A stretch of DNA of 64,000 nucleotides, from positions 3,162,001 to 3,226,000 of the forward strand of contig CM055823.1 of assembly GCA_029582265.1 (NCBI GenBank). Reading direction: 5' to 3'. A model generated the notes under the pieces. That model was not told where the DNA came from and made no database searches. It was given only the letters and a program-made list of their open reading frames with translations. The position numbers and the translations under genes are program-made. Positions 49,691 to 61,592 of the stretch are shown piece after piece (within the stretch, counting starts at the first letter, position 1; each line of letters opens with the position of its first letter). Source of the DNA: Zoroaster sp. YZ-2022 (lineage: Eukaryota; Echinodermata; Asteroidea; Forcipulatida; Zoroasteridae).

Positions 49691-49991
49691 TGGATGCACT
49701 ACTGGGATATCAGGGATTAATGTGTGCCCTTCTAAGAAACATACAAACATGTGATGCAGGCCGTACGTGTACACGTATATGGACATGTATCATGCAAATG
49801 TGTTTCCAAAAAATCCCTTTCTTTGTATTTGTGATATTTTTTTTCTTATTTTTCATGCAAGAGATTCCAAAAATCTTGAAGGAGTAAAAGGCTTCTAATC
49901 TTTACCGAGTGTCTTGTGTCAATGTGCTATATATCATCTACCAATCATGTACAGTGGTATTTATAATAAAACAAGAGCAGTAAGTTCTTAC

Positions 49992-50060
49992 CTATAAATC
50001 TCCACTGTCTCCACCTTCGCTGACATTTATAGAAAATACCAGTTCCAAAACAGATAGCAA
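49992..50060 (-). CDS. NLR2 exon with second half of a transmembrane helix
   Basis: Acceptor TTTCATACAG|TT and donor TATAG|GTAAGA, 69 bp, phase 1-1. With the split codon it reads FAICFGTGIFYKCQRRWRQW then RFI: the hydrophobic end of a membrane helix followed by five positive charges. This is the profile of the cytosolic side by the positive-inside rule. Confidence 0.7.
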   Translation of the reverse strand: MLSVLELVFSINVSEGGDSGDL

Positions 50061-50238
50061 CTGTATGAAACAAAGAAAATGCAAGTTTTAATTGTAACAA
50101 ATTGTGTGTGTTTTGAAAATGGTAAAGTTATTATCAATTTAGATTTTAGATTTTTTTTTACAAAATAAAAGAAAATGACATCACATATGTGAATCATCTT
50201 CATTGAAGTAAAAAAAGGCAATTCATATTGTTTCATCT

Positions 50239-51960
50239 GTCCAGTAGGCAGTATAGTAGCATGCATGTATCTGCAATCTGTCCAGTAGGCAGTAGCATGC
50301 ATGTATCTGCAATCTGTCCAGTAGGCAGTAGCATGCATGTATCTGCAATCTGTCCAGTAGGCAGTATGCATGCATGTATCTGCAATCTGTCCAGTAGGCA
50401 GTAGCACGCATGTATCTGCAATCTGTCCAGTAGGCAGTAGCATGCATGTATCTGCAATCTGTCCAGTAGGCAGTATGCATGCATGTATCTGCAATCTGTC
50501 CAGTAGGCAGTATGCATGCATGTATCTGCAATCTGTCCAGTAGGCAGTAGCATGCATGTATCTGCAATCATCTGTCCAGTAGGCAGTAGCATGTATGTAT
50601 CTGCAATCTGTCCAGTAGGCAGTAGCATGCATGTATCTGCAATCTGTCCAGTAGGCAGTATGCATGCATGTATCTGCAATCTGTCCAGTAGGCAGTATGC
50701 ATGCATGTATCTGCAATTCGTCCAGTAGGCAGTAGCACGCATGTATCTGAAATCTGTCCATTAGGCAGTAGCACGCATGTATCTGCAATCTGTCCAGTAG
50801 GCAGTAGCATGCATGTATCTGCAATCTGTCCAGTAGGCAGTATGCATGCATGTATCTGCAATCTGTCCAGTAGGAAGTATCCAAGCATGTATCGGCAATT
50901 CTGTCCAGTAGGCAGTATGCATGCATGTATTCGCAATCTGTCCAGTAGGCAGTAGCACGCATGTATCTGCAATCTGTCCAGTAGGCAGTAGCATGCATGT
51001 ATCTGCAATCTGTCCAGTAGGCAGTAGCACGCATGTATCTGCAATCTGTCCAGTAGGCAGTAGCACGCATGTATCTGCAATCTGTCCAGTAGGCAGTAGC
51101 ATGCATGTATCTGCAAAATGTCCAGTAGGCAGTAGCATGCATGTATCTGCAATCCGTCCAGTAGGCAGTAGCATGCATGTATCTGCAATCTGTCCAGTAG
51201 GCAGTAGCATGCATGTATCTGCAATCTGTCCAGTAGGCAGTAGCATGCATGTATCTGCAATCTGTTCAGTAGGCAGTAGCATGCATGTATCTGCAATCTG
51301 TCCAGTAGGCAGTATGCATGCATGTATCTGCAATCTGTCCAGTAGGCAGTATGCATGCATGTATCTGCAATCTGTCCAGTAGGCAGTAGCATGCATGTAC
51401 ATGTATCTGCAATCTGTCCAGTAGGCAGTAGCATGCATGTACATGTATCTGCAATCTGTCCAGTAGGCAGTAGCATGCATGTATCTGCAATCTGTCCAGT
51501 AGGCAGTAGCATGTATGTATCTGCAATCTGTCCAGTAGGCAGTAGCATGCATGTATCTGCAATCTGTCCAGTAGGCAGTAGCACGCATGTATCTGCAATC
51601 TGTCCAGTAGGCAGTAGCACGCATGTATCTGCAATCTGTCCAGTAGGCAGTAGCATGCATGTATCTGCAATCTGTCCAGTAGGCAGTATGCATGCATGTA
51701 TCTGCAATCTGTCCAGTAGGCAGTAGCACGCATGTATCTGCAATCTGTCCAGTAGGCAGTAGCATGCATGTATCTGCAATCTGTCCAGTAGGCAGTATGC
51801 ATGCATGTATCTGCAATCTGTCCAGTAGGCAGTAGCATGCATGTATCTGCAATCTGTCCAGTAGGCAGTATGCATGCATGTATCTGCAATCTGTCCAGTA
51901 GGCAGTAGCACGCATGTATCTGCAATCTGTCCAGTAGGCAGTATGCATGCATTATCTGCA
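50239..51960. repeat. Minisatellite, 36-bp unit, about 48 copies, in NLR2 intron
   Basis: The unit contains CTGTCCAGTAGGCAGTAGCA and TGCATGTATCTGCAAT, with GCATGC/ATGCAT palindromes. It sits in the intron that separates the two halves of the transmembrane helix. Since 36 is a multiple of 3 and the unit lacks stops, several frames stay open for 100-450 codons (repeats such as HATAYWTDCRYM). These ORFs are artefacts of periodicity. Confidence 0.97.
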
Positions 51961-52055
51961 ATTTTAGAAAATTCTATTGAACAGGTTCTTTAGTTTAAAT
52001 CACCGTAATGAACGAATAATTACATAAAAATATACATAAACAAAAATTCACTTAC

Positions 52056-52187
52056 ACAATGTCAGACACAAAGATATAATCCACTTCACATCATCACTTA
52101 ATACAAATCCACTTGCAGCAGTTGGAGTTACATTTGGAGTAAGAGTAGTTGAATTATCTTGAAATGATTCCATCTGTTTCTTGTGGC
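52056..52187 (-). CDS. NLR2 exon: Ser/Thr-rich stalk and first half of transmembrane helix
   Basis: Acceptor AAATAAAG|GC (weak tract) and perfect donor TTGT|GTAAGT, 132 bp, phase 1-1. It includes an in-frame ATG (MESFQDNSTTLTPNVTPTAA) with two N-glycosylation sequons (NST, NVT). It ends DDVKWIISLCLTL, and joined to the next exon gives a 20-residue helix WIISLCLTLFAICFGTGIFY. It is either the start exon (N-out, no signal peptide) or one exon of a longer ectodomain, since its acceptor end is also phase 1. Confidence 0.65.
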
Positions 52188-52430
52188 CTTTATTTAAAAA
52201 AAAACACCAGTTTTTGATATTGTATTATTTGAATGTTTGTTCAAGGGAAGGTACAACATTAGTAATGTTGGCAAAACTGCTTTTACAAATATTCTTACTC
52301 TGTGAACCCAAGATACATTAAACAAAAAACCTTTGAAAGATTTGGATTGTTAAATTGTATTTTTTGCAGGAAAATGTATTCTGATATTTAGTATTCACTC
52401 ATGTGGAATTTAGGAATTCAAAGAATTTAA

Positions 52431-52665
52431 CCAGTTCGCGTCAGAGGCCGTGTATACACGCAATTTTATTTTGCACCACGGATCAGAGAGCGTCTAAACA
52501 CGCCACAGGAAACTCCGGAATATTTGTGTGACATGCTCAGAAGTGCCGGTGACATGCTCCGAAGTGCCGGCCACCCGCTGTGGAAGCTTCCATTAACATG
52601 TGTGTGGGGGGAAAAAAACCGCCACAGGGGCCCAGAAAAACTTTTTTATTCCCGACGCGAACTAG
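52431..52665. mobile_element. TTAA-flanked MITE with AGTTCGCGTC ends
   Basis: TTAA on both sides, ends CCAGTTCGCGTC and inverted GACGCGAACTAG, CG-rich interior. A fragment of the AGGGAAGG MITE (AAGGGAAGGTACAACATTAG) lies just before it at 52246. Confidence 0.65.
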
Positions 52666-52669
52666 TTAA

Positions 52670-53500
52670 GAAAGAATACTATCTCCAAAACTAATAGCTT
52701 CATTGTCACATAATATGAATCACTGACAGATAAATTGGTTACCAACTGTAACTGGGAAAGAGCATTTGATCCGACTTAATAAATTGTACATCTCATGATA
52801 GTTTACCCATAAAGACCAATGCAAATATGGCTAGAATGTCAGCATGCAAAATACATAGAATATAAGAAATGAAATGATACTCCTAATGCATCAAAGTATC
52901 TGTGTAGGTTGTGATTAGGCCTAAGTGGCACTCCTGAAAGTGCATGTACATTTTAATATAATAAATGCCAATATAAAACATTCTGATTCAACGAACATTG
53001 ATCACATGGGGGTACATTAATGGTAACTGTTATGTTGATTATCTTCCACTGAATTGGTTTTACAAAGCGACACTTCCTTGATCAAACAAACACCATATTA
53101 TTATAATTTATATGGTAACACAGGAAAATGCGTGTAAGGCTCACTTCCTCACTTCCTTAGAAAGGAACAAGAGCTATGGCGTTTATCGTATGACTTTGGA
53201 ATAGTCGGGTCATGGGCAACGGAAAAGTAAGAATTGCTTTCGTTTTCAAAGTGAAAATTACCCCTACAAAGCTTCCTCTAGCTGAACACCACAATTTTAT
53301 TTTAAGAAACAAATTTACAACGAAATAAAGAAAACGACTTTAAATTGTAACTAACAAACACATGAGGGACAAACAACTTTAGGTTCCTTAAAAAGGTCCT
53401 TAAAGGGAATGTACACTTTTGATAATTAAAAGGAATACAACATTACTGAATTATAATCTAAAAATATCCTGAGAAATTATTGTGTCTGATATATGCTGTC
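52670..53500. other. No gene seen
   Basis: AT-rich, without supported exons. Confidence 0.3.
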
Positions 53501-53503
53501 ATT

Positions 53504-53959
53504 AGAGAGGTTTCGCAAGCGTACGGATACAGATACAGCTATGATAATCGTATCCATTCATGTTGGACGCGCATCAGATTTTGTTTCGCAATCGGACCCA
53601 CATGGAATGGATTTGGCCTAACGTTAAAGTTAAACGCATGTAAAGAAAGTTTCAAACAAGCATGACGAAAACTGGAGACCCTGTCTACACTGCATTTCTC
53701 ATTTTTTTTCTTTCAAATGACTAACACATTTCTATCTATATCATGGATGATACCATTAAAAGCAATGCCGTGGGAGATGTTTTTAATCTAGGACAAAAAT
53801 ACAACTAAAATTCTGCAAAACAGTATCCGTTTTTCTCCTTACGTGTATGAACTTCCGTATCCGTTGTTAACGTCCATGCAAAACATGGACGCCACGGTTA
53901 CACGTCACGTGAACACACAAAGTGTTGTATCCGTATCCGTAGACTTGCGAAACCTCTCT
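53504..53959. mobile_element. MITE with AGAGAGGTTTCGCAAG ends
   Basis: The 456-bp element has ends AGAGAGGTTTCGCAAGCGTA and inverted CTTGCGAAACCTCTCT, with ATT on both sides. The plus-strand ORF begins in the left end and is not a gene. The 3-bp duplication hints at a Harbinger-type element, but the motif is not the usual TWA. Confidence 0.7.
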
Positions 53960-54239
53960 ATTATTGACTAATCGTGAAAAGTATTATAAATTTAAAACCA
54001 ATCACGGCCGTGATAAATTTTCTAGCTATCAGAATGAATAAGTATTTTCATTCTTTCACGACTAATGCCACAATGAAATGAGATGAAACTTTCACTCGGT
54101 TTCTGTACATCTCTCATGATTCTTATCTTATTAGCGTGCCCATATCAAAAGAAAAATGATTTAATAACAATTGGATTTTAGAGCGCCAAATTGCCAAAGG
54201 AAGTACTTATCATTGGGCCAATATCAATCCTTAAACTTT

Positions 54240-54400
54240 GAACCTCTACTCACAGATACCCACTGTACAGTGAAGTGTCTTGCTCAAAGAGACAAAAGTA
54301 CCACTGTCGCGGCCAAGATTTGAACCCACATTCTGACGACTCTGACAGCCATAAGAACACAAGTCTGATGCGCTAAACCACTCAGCCTTGACCCACCACA
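54240..54400 (-). mobile_element. tRNA-Leu/Ser-like SINE of a second type
   Basis: On the minus strand it reads GGCTGAGTGGTTTAGCGCAT (A box), a long variable arm, GGGTTCAAATC (B box), then GTCTCTTTGAGCAAGACACT, a core motif common to V-SINE-like families. The long variable arm and the SINE core rule out a plain tRNA gene. Confidence 0.75.
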
Positions 54401-54465
54401 TTTTATCAATGATGAAATAACAGGAATTTACTGTCGTTTTCCCCGAACTCAATTTTCTACCTTAA

Positions 54466-54832
54466 CCCTCCTATGCCCATGCTGAAATTTGGCCCAGTCA
54501 GCACAGCACCCACAGACACTCACTTGAGTATTTTTGGTTACATTGCCAATAGGTCAAACCACAGAGTCACACAGAGCTAGCTGTGTATGTACTGTCAAGT
54601 GGTTTTGGTTTGACCTATCCTAGCCACATGTCCATTGCATTTATTTGAGTGCACTGCACAAAGTCAATGGGTTGGGAGTTACATACAAATTTTGAGTGTC
54701 ATTTGGGTTTGACCTCCTACCACAGCCACATGTGCTTGTATGTATTTGAGTGCACTGCACAAAGTCAATGGGTTAAGAGAGACATACAAATTTTGAGTGT
54801 CTTTGAGTGTTAAACCTACATGTATAGGAGGG
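54466..54832. mobile_element. piggyBac-like MITE, TTAA target (copy 2)
   Basis: Ends CCCTCCTATGCCCATGCTGA and inverted TGTATAGGAGGG between TTAA sites. About 95 bp longer than copy 1 because an internal block is repeated. Confidence 0.75.
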
Positions 54833-54836
54833 TTAA

Positions 54837-56000
54837 TGAGTTTTTATGGTTTAACAATTGAAAAAATTCCGTTTCCTATATCTTTTAATAAAAAATGTAC
54901 CTGAAAGACATTTCTTCTTATAATTGATTTGTTCAAGAAGGTTGCCGATTGGCATCTTTCATACATTAACACTGCTCTATTTTAATGGAGGTATACTTAA
55001 ATGTGTCAGTCAATACAGGCAGCCGATTACATAAAAAGTTTTATGGATTTTGTCTACAAAAGAAATCTTTGTTAAGTCATTTTAAGAGTAATGTAATTTC
55101 AATATGTATTTTGATTTAAAATAAAAACTGGGGCAAGGAAGTTAAGTATTATATCTGTACTTATCTGACCGTAATGTGTCTCTGTATAATTATGTGACTT
55201 GTTTAAATCAAACGGCAAACTTGAATAAAAAACGATTTCCAATCCACGACCTTTTTCGTGCCAAACTGCGATTTGCTTATTTTTTTAAGAACAAAATGTT
55301 TCCAATCGCGTTGATGATGTACAATTCCTTTACAAAGAAATAAGAAAAGACGAATTCATATATCCAAACAACTTTCTAACTAATTATTGCTTTAGTGTGG
55401 CAGTCACGATACACTGTACATATGTCGACCCTACCGACCCTATACATGTACATCGTCCTCGACCGACGTCAACGACCGCGGCCTAGTATGAGAAGGCCAA
55501 CGGGGCAGTAAAATATTGTAAACTGTCACTTTCTCTGCATCCAGTTTGTCTCAAATTTAGAAAAGCCCAAGTTCCACTGAGGGAAAGAATTGTCCTCTTG
55601 CGTTTAAATATCGCCTTCCTGATGTTGCCCTTGCAAAGTCACCCCTTCAGTGGACAAAATAACCTAAGTATTGGCCATAAAGTGTGTACTAATAACACTG
55701 AAAATGATTGATACTGTTGCCTGAGTTAATGTTAGATTTGTTTCCCCTCTAATTAAAGTGGACCTTGGCATTTTTTTCCCCGGTTATTAATAGTTTCTTG
55801 ATGCTCCCCTATAAATCACGCACGGAGATCACATTCTCAGGCAACGTATAGTGATCCTATGGGGGATCATAAAGCTTGTAACCAGAACAGCTTGGGACAG
55901 TGAAGAGGTAAGTTGGCAGGAAACCTATAAATTGGGCGTAACTTCCTCAACAATAAGAACCTAGCTACTACTATAGGTGGTGGCAAAGGGAAGGTAATGT
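54837..56000. other. No gene seen
   Basis: Mostly AT-rich. A GTCGAC/CGACG-rich short patch lies at 55424-55480. No supported exon. Confidence 0.3.
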
Positions 56001-56044
56001 TGGTGATATTGAAAATTCTTTCCCTTTAAAAGGTGTAGGTTTGG

Positions 56045-56416
56045 TTGGATTATTTATTCAGTAATACTAGTGCGTCAAACACACCGTTTTACCCCACTAG
56101 ACAAGGCGTAACAAGCATAAGAAAGCAGCTTATTTTTGATATCATAAAAAAATCTAATCCTTTATTTACTAGAATGCTAAAGAAAAATTCGAAAATATTT
56201 TTAAAATACATGATAAATAGCATTCTGAATTTCCCACCTCCCGCGCTCCCGGCTTGTTTCAAAACAACGTTACCAACGCATCTGAACTTGACATTTTACC
56301 CGGAAACAGTTGTCGTATCTAGTCGAATGCGGGAACTAATTTCTACGTGCGCATTATCGATAGGCGAGTCGGGGGGTGCAGAAAACATCGATGAAAATCC
56401 GTTTAACATATTTTAA
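56045..56416 (+). CDS. Unassigned ORF of 123 residues within an interrupted repeat
   Basis: Its first residues lie in a dispersed repeat (also at 13050). The rest is unique, includes IRKQLIFDIIKKSNPLFTRM and ends SGGAENIDENPFNIF. The repeat resumes at about 57808, with TAATAC on both sides of the roughly 1.7-kb insert. The ORF may thus be part of an inserted element. Family unknown. Confidence 0.25.
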   Translation: MDYLFSNTSASNTPFYPTRQGVTSIRKQLIFDIIKKSNPLFTRMLKKNSKIFLKYMINSILNFPPPALPACFKTTLPTHLNLTFYPETVVVSSRMRELISTCALSIGESGGAENIDENPFNIF

Positions 56417-58480
56417 AAACAATGCCAATTTCGCAAAACGCGGCACCATAAACCAAAAGTACGAATGATAATCCATCCCCACATGAACTTGGAATGAAAT
56501 CGGACGTCATTTTCCAGTAGATAATACGAGATATAATCGCACGTTTTTCTTCAGACGGAAGCAATTTTTCACGACCGCCACGGTAACACGGAGTCGCACA
56601 CACCATGCAGTTGACCGAGCGAGAGAGATCTACGATCACTTGTTAAAGTGTCGGACTTTCTCCCGAAAATCAACATGAAATTGCCAGGAATTTATTTGTA
56701 AATACATTATTTCTTTTTGTCTCAATTTATCACTATTCTAATCAGAAGATTTGAAAGAAATGCCGATTCGGTGCGTGCATACTGCATGAACTATAGCGTT
56801 TGCAATACGATTGTAATGCGCATGTGCAGTAGGCTACTTGTGGTGTGAGGATTGCATGCAATACGATCGTGCAGCGCATGTGCAGTAGGCCACTTTTTTT
56901 GGATAAACAATGGGGAAGAAAACAGTGCACAAATCAATGGGCAAACTGCAAATCAATTTTAACTTTTTACTTTTTCATGCAATTTGCCCCCAAAAACAAC
57001 TTTACAGATTATTAAATTTGGAGATAAGAGCTATGATAAAGTTAAAATACATGATTTTTTTTTTTTTTTTTAAGTTTGAAGGATTTTAAAAAAAATATCA
57101 CTGGCCTCACACAGAAATTTACTAAAAAGACCAACAAAAATCGGTGAAAATTCATACTTTTTGACTGGATCATGCACAGCATTTGCTTTGAAGTGGGACT
57201 GGGACAATGGAGATTTGAAATTATTGTCAAGATTTATAAATTATTGTCTTTATTTATAACGTTATGCAAATATAATTAGCTTATTGAAAAACAAGGCTTT
57301 TGACCCTAAATTACCTGTGAAATTATTATAATTGTTTTTCTTTTACTTTGAGTATATTGGTATCCAAATGTTTACTCACTGACCAAATTTGACCCTCAAA
57401 CGACATACATGTAAACAATTGTGCCAGGTTTCTAAGTTTATTACAGGGGCTTGTGACAATAGCTTGCACAATGTTGCACAATAAACAGTTGTGTAATAAA
57501 CCATGTGGCTTGGCTTGCATGCTACAAGGAGGGCCATACATGTTCATTCTTGAACATGGCGTCCACCAGTAAACAATTTAATAATTTTTTCACAAAAAAA
57601 AACATTTTTTGTTTATTGTTGCTTTTTTGACATTTGTTGTCTAGGGAAACCGCACATTCTGAAATCTTTATCGGACCATAACTTGGTAACGCCTTGACCA
57701 ATTTTTAAAATTAAAAGTGTTCTGTAATCTACTCACCAAGCCCTTTAAGAAAAATTCCAACATAACTTCCTATAAGCAATTTTAAATTGTTCATTGTCCC
57801 CCCCTAGACTAATACAACATCTCAAAATAGCTCACAAACAATCAACAAAAACAAATTAAAGACAAAACGGAATATCTTGATAGTAGGCAGGTCAAACACT
57901 CACAGCACAGCTTACCGTGTGCACGTTCCTCGTAAATACACTCGGTATGAAAAAATTGCTAAGTTTTGACATGTAACATTACGATGTGAAATATCAATAA
58001 AATGAAGAAATAAATACCAGTATAGTGATGTTGTTTTATCATTCCATCGTGTGTTTTTGGGGTTGATTGGGTCCGAAAATCTTGTACTAAACACCATTTG
58101 AAAAACACCTCCGATCGGAAGCGCCATTTATCGTTGAGGGACTTCAGCACCGGGCGCTTTTGTTCCCCCCCTATCATGCTATGCCCTCGCAAAATGGTAG
58201 ATTCCGATGCGTTCCTGTCAACGTAAGCGATCCAGAATCTAAAAAAATAGTCTCGGAAAAGCCCAAGCTTTCATGGGTATGGTCCGAGAATTTTCAAAAT
58301 GGCGTCCCTGAGTGGCAAACGACGATTTGATAAGGAATTAATCTTTTTCCCCAAAAATACCTCAAAATATAAAATTTCGGAATAATTATGTTAAAGTAGA
58401 GGAGTTGAACTTTATTTTACTTTATAGTTTGTAAAGAAAATCAATTAAGAACACTACAAAATCAAAGGCCAAACATGGGA
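56417..58480. other. No firm gene; remainder of insert and AT-rich DNA
   Basis: A local inverted/direct repeat lies around 56812-56893 (GCGCATGTGCAGTAGGC twice). The dispersed repeat resumes at 57808-57870. No convincing exon. Confidence 0.3.
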
Positions 58481-58496
58481 ATGCGTGATTTTTTTT

Positions 58497-58635
58497 TCAG
58501 TTTCGGAAACCACTGACCACGACGACGAGTTGGATTTTTTTCATGCAGTCGAGCGCGTGTCGGGATGGAGCAGCGATGAACTCGAGCTTCTGCTCTCAGA
58601 ATATAGACTTCCATGTTATTTTTTTGTTTTTAAGT
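58497..58635 (+). CDS. Exon-like acidic segment, unassigned
   Basis: A strong acceptor (GATTTTTTTTTCAG) is followed by an open frame VSETTDHDDELDFFHAVERV and SGWSSDELELLLSEYRLP, a highly protein-like acidic sequence with helical periodicity. No donor is obvious before the AT-rich tail. It could be an exon of a gene or part of a DNA transposon accessory ORF. Not recognised. Confidence 0.3.
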
Positions 58636-58699
58636 GTGCAGTTACTTGCAATCTTGTAAAATGTATCCTACATGTAGTTCAACACAGAAAATAAGATTA

Positions 58700-60850
58700 A
58701 ACGAGGAAAAAATCTGAAAAAATGTACGTTGTTTTTCATACTGCATGGGGGTCATGCACAATAAACGAAACGGCAATGTAAGGAGTCACGTGATATCTTG
58801 TAAGTTCTACAAACGCAATGCATACGCCACCGTCATTGATTTGTCGGCTGTTTTATCCTGTAGTGTTACTCCCCGTAATTTAGATTTTTTTATACTGGTT
58901 TAGTGGTTATTAAAATTAAATTTAAAAAAGGCAAAAGTTTTCATCATAAAATTAGCTTTGTTTCCAACATGTATTGTTTAAAATTTAAAAGGAATTTTTA
59001 ACTTATGCAAAAACGATATTTTCTTTTTCAATTACCTTGACTTATTAAACATTTTCAATAAAGGCAGGGGGCACAGAGTTTCAGTTTCTTAATTTCTGTA
59101 ATTTTACACAAACTTGTTGGAAAAAATCGTCCACTTTTTGACTTATCATGGGAAACACGAATAAAGTTGCGTTTATGAAGTTGGAGAAAAAATGGAATTT
59201 TTAATTTTTTTTATTTTTTTTATATTTTCAACAGATCACTGGCAAGGCGTTCCAAACTTAGCTTTTAGTACAAACAATACTTGTGCCAAATTTCATGCTT
59301 GTCAGATGAACCGTTCTCAAGTTAGAGCATTTATGCATATTAATTAGCTGGACTTTTTTCACGAAATCCATCTTGTCCCGTGATGGGACCATAGCATAAT
59401 GGACCATGTTTAAATTAATGAGCCGTATGTCCAAAACTAAAAAGAAATGTGGCATTTTTTTATTTTTTTTTATTTCCCTGCCCAAATATTGGTAAAATTT
59501 AAAACTTGATTGACCAAATCTGCTAATTGATGTTGAAATATAAAAGTAAAAATGTAAAATATTCAAATTTCCTCTTTTTTGACCAAAATGGCTAAATTAA
59601 AACCGCTATTTAATTTTGACCTCATTAATTTGCCATAACTCAAGAACGGTAGGTCCGATTTCAATTTTTTTTTCTTCAGATTTGTTTCTTTCATCAAGCC
59701 CTTCAAGTTAAGATCCATTTGAAATGATTTACGCACAATATTAAAATTTGTGTGACCTGCCTATTGATAGATCAGGACAACTCACAAAGCCTTAAAAATC
59801 TGTATAATCCTCAATTAACCCTAAATGACGCACCTATATAATCAACTGGACGGTAACTGACGCACCTATATAATCAACTGGACGGTAACTTACAAATGAA
59901 ATTAGCAGTTTGGTGTTTCATTTGTTTCAGTGAAGGATTCACCCCAAACTGTTGATGGGGGGTGCACAGAAAATGTACCCAAGAAGAAAAACATTTGAAA
60001 TCATGTTTCATCTTATTCCAGATGGTTGTAAAATTGTTTTTAACCTTGAAAATAAAAATATTGTTTTCGATTTTTAAAATAAAATGGTATAATTTGGAGA
60101 AGCTCTTAAAACTTTTAATGAATATTCTTGAAAGACCAATAAAATGGAAGGTGGTAAAAATGTTTGCAAAAAGTACTTTTAAAACTTTGCAATGTGTAAA
60201 AATTCTGTTAACATTTTGTCAAATAAAAGATTTCTTTTCATAACCATGATATTAATGTTTTATTTTCTCAATAATTTTCCACTGCCGACGAAATAAACAC
60301 CAACAAATTAAGTAGTCTTCGTTCACTTCTTCTATAAGGAATGTGCCCATTTTGAGGATCAGTATTTCTTTAAAAAATCATTGCAAATGCAAAGCATTCA
60401 TATCTTTTGGTTTCCACAGACAATAGCTTGTTGATGGCACAGAAAAATAAAATCACAGAAGTTCATGAAAAAAAAATTGAGGTCATGTAAATCCCTTACT
60501 ATTTGTATCTAGTAAAATCAGTGGTTAAACAACTTTTTCCACTTTCACAAGCACTAACTTTCCAGTAAATCATACAATTTCACTATGATTTTTATTTTTG
60601 TGACAAGTATGACTTAGACAAGTTTATGCAACCATTAATACGCCATAGTTTTGTAAGTTTTCCGAGAAATGCTAAGCCAAAGGTAAGTGCGTCATTTCAC
60701 GAGTGCGGCGAATTACGTACATGGACGATACTTCATGACATGCGTAGGTGAGGTAAACATTCTAGGTACATGTATGTAGGCCTAAGTTAACGCGTTAACC
60801 TTCGGTGTGGCCCTGCAATCTGCATATTAGTTGTACCCAACATGGAAATA
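58700..60850. other. Gene-free AT-rich interval
   Basis: Long poly-A/T tracts and a perfect 33-bp direct repeat pair at about 59826-59890 (CGCACCTATATAATCAACTG twice). No supported exon. Confidence 0.35.
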
Positions 60851-60881
60851 ATTACTTATGAAAATGGTATATTGCCCTTAC

Positions 60882-61080
60882 CGACAGTTAAGTTGTAGAA
60901 CCAAAGCTCGACAAACGGGTAGAAATGTGCAAGTTCCGAACTCAGTAACGCATCGGCATAAACTTTCCGTTGAACTTGACACAATGAGAAATCACTAAAC
61001 CAACAATGCAATTGAGTTACCCAATTGACACCCCCAAAACCAACATATGAGGGCGCTAGACCAGACTTATGATGGGACAC
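60882..61080 (-). CDS. Candidate first coding exon, unassigned
   Basis: ATG at 61080 opens 66 codons (MSHHKSGLAPSYVGFGGVNW, ending FYNLTV) and ends exactly at a consensus donor (GTCG|GTAAGG) in phase 1, the phase used by all NLR exons in this window. It lies 8.7 kb upstream of the NLR2 membrane exon on the same strand, so it could be its 5' exon, but no intermediate exon was found. Confidence 0.3.
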
Positions 61081-61592
61081 CTCGCCTCTACACTAACCCC
61101 CCCCCCTCGAGTAATATTTTGTTGAGTTTAATTTAAAACATTAGATTAAAAATAATAATAATTTTGGGGTTTGAATATGTTTGGAGAATATTTAGATTTT
61201 TTTTGGGTGAATATTTTGTGAATTTTAGAGAAAATTTAGGAAATATTTTGAAAACTAGCTCTCAATGGAGCTGAGGAATTGGTTGTGTGTTAAAGGAAAG
61301 ATAACTGTTTGCCTGCCTGTTATAGATCTTTGAACTTAGAAATAGTGAAGCTTTTTTGTTGTAATAATGAAATACCACACCATAATAATATGTTATCATC
61401 TTTCACATGCGTTTAAGTACATGGAACAGCCGCTTGCGGATACCGGATCTTTTGATGAAAACAGATCATGTCTCGAATATAGGGATTATCTTTATCAATG
61501 CAATACCATGGTTTTCATGGCAGGCAACAGTGTGTATGTTAATGTGTATAACTTTTACATTTGTGTACTTTAATCTCCACATAACTTAAAAA

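Noticed and set aside
50027..51961. Long minus-strand ORFs of 407, 447 and 395 residues, plus several plus-strand ones
   Set aside because: They are products of a stop-free 36-bp unit read in every frame, inside an intron. No splice or start context.
53480..53665. Plus-strand 61-residue ORF
   Set aside because: Overlaps the inverted end and interior of a MITE.
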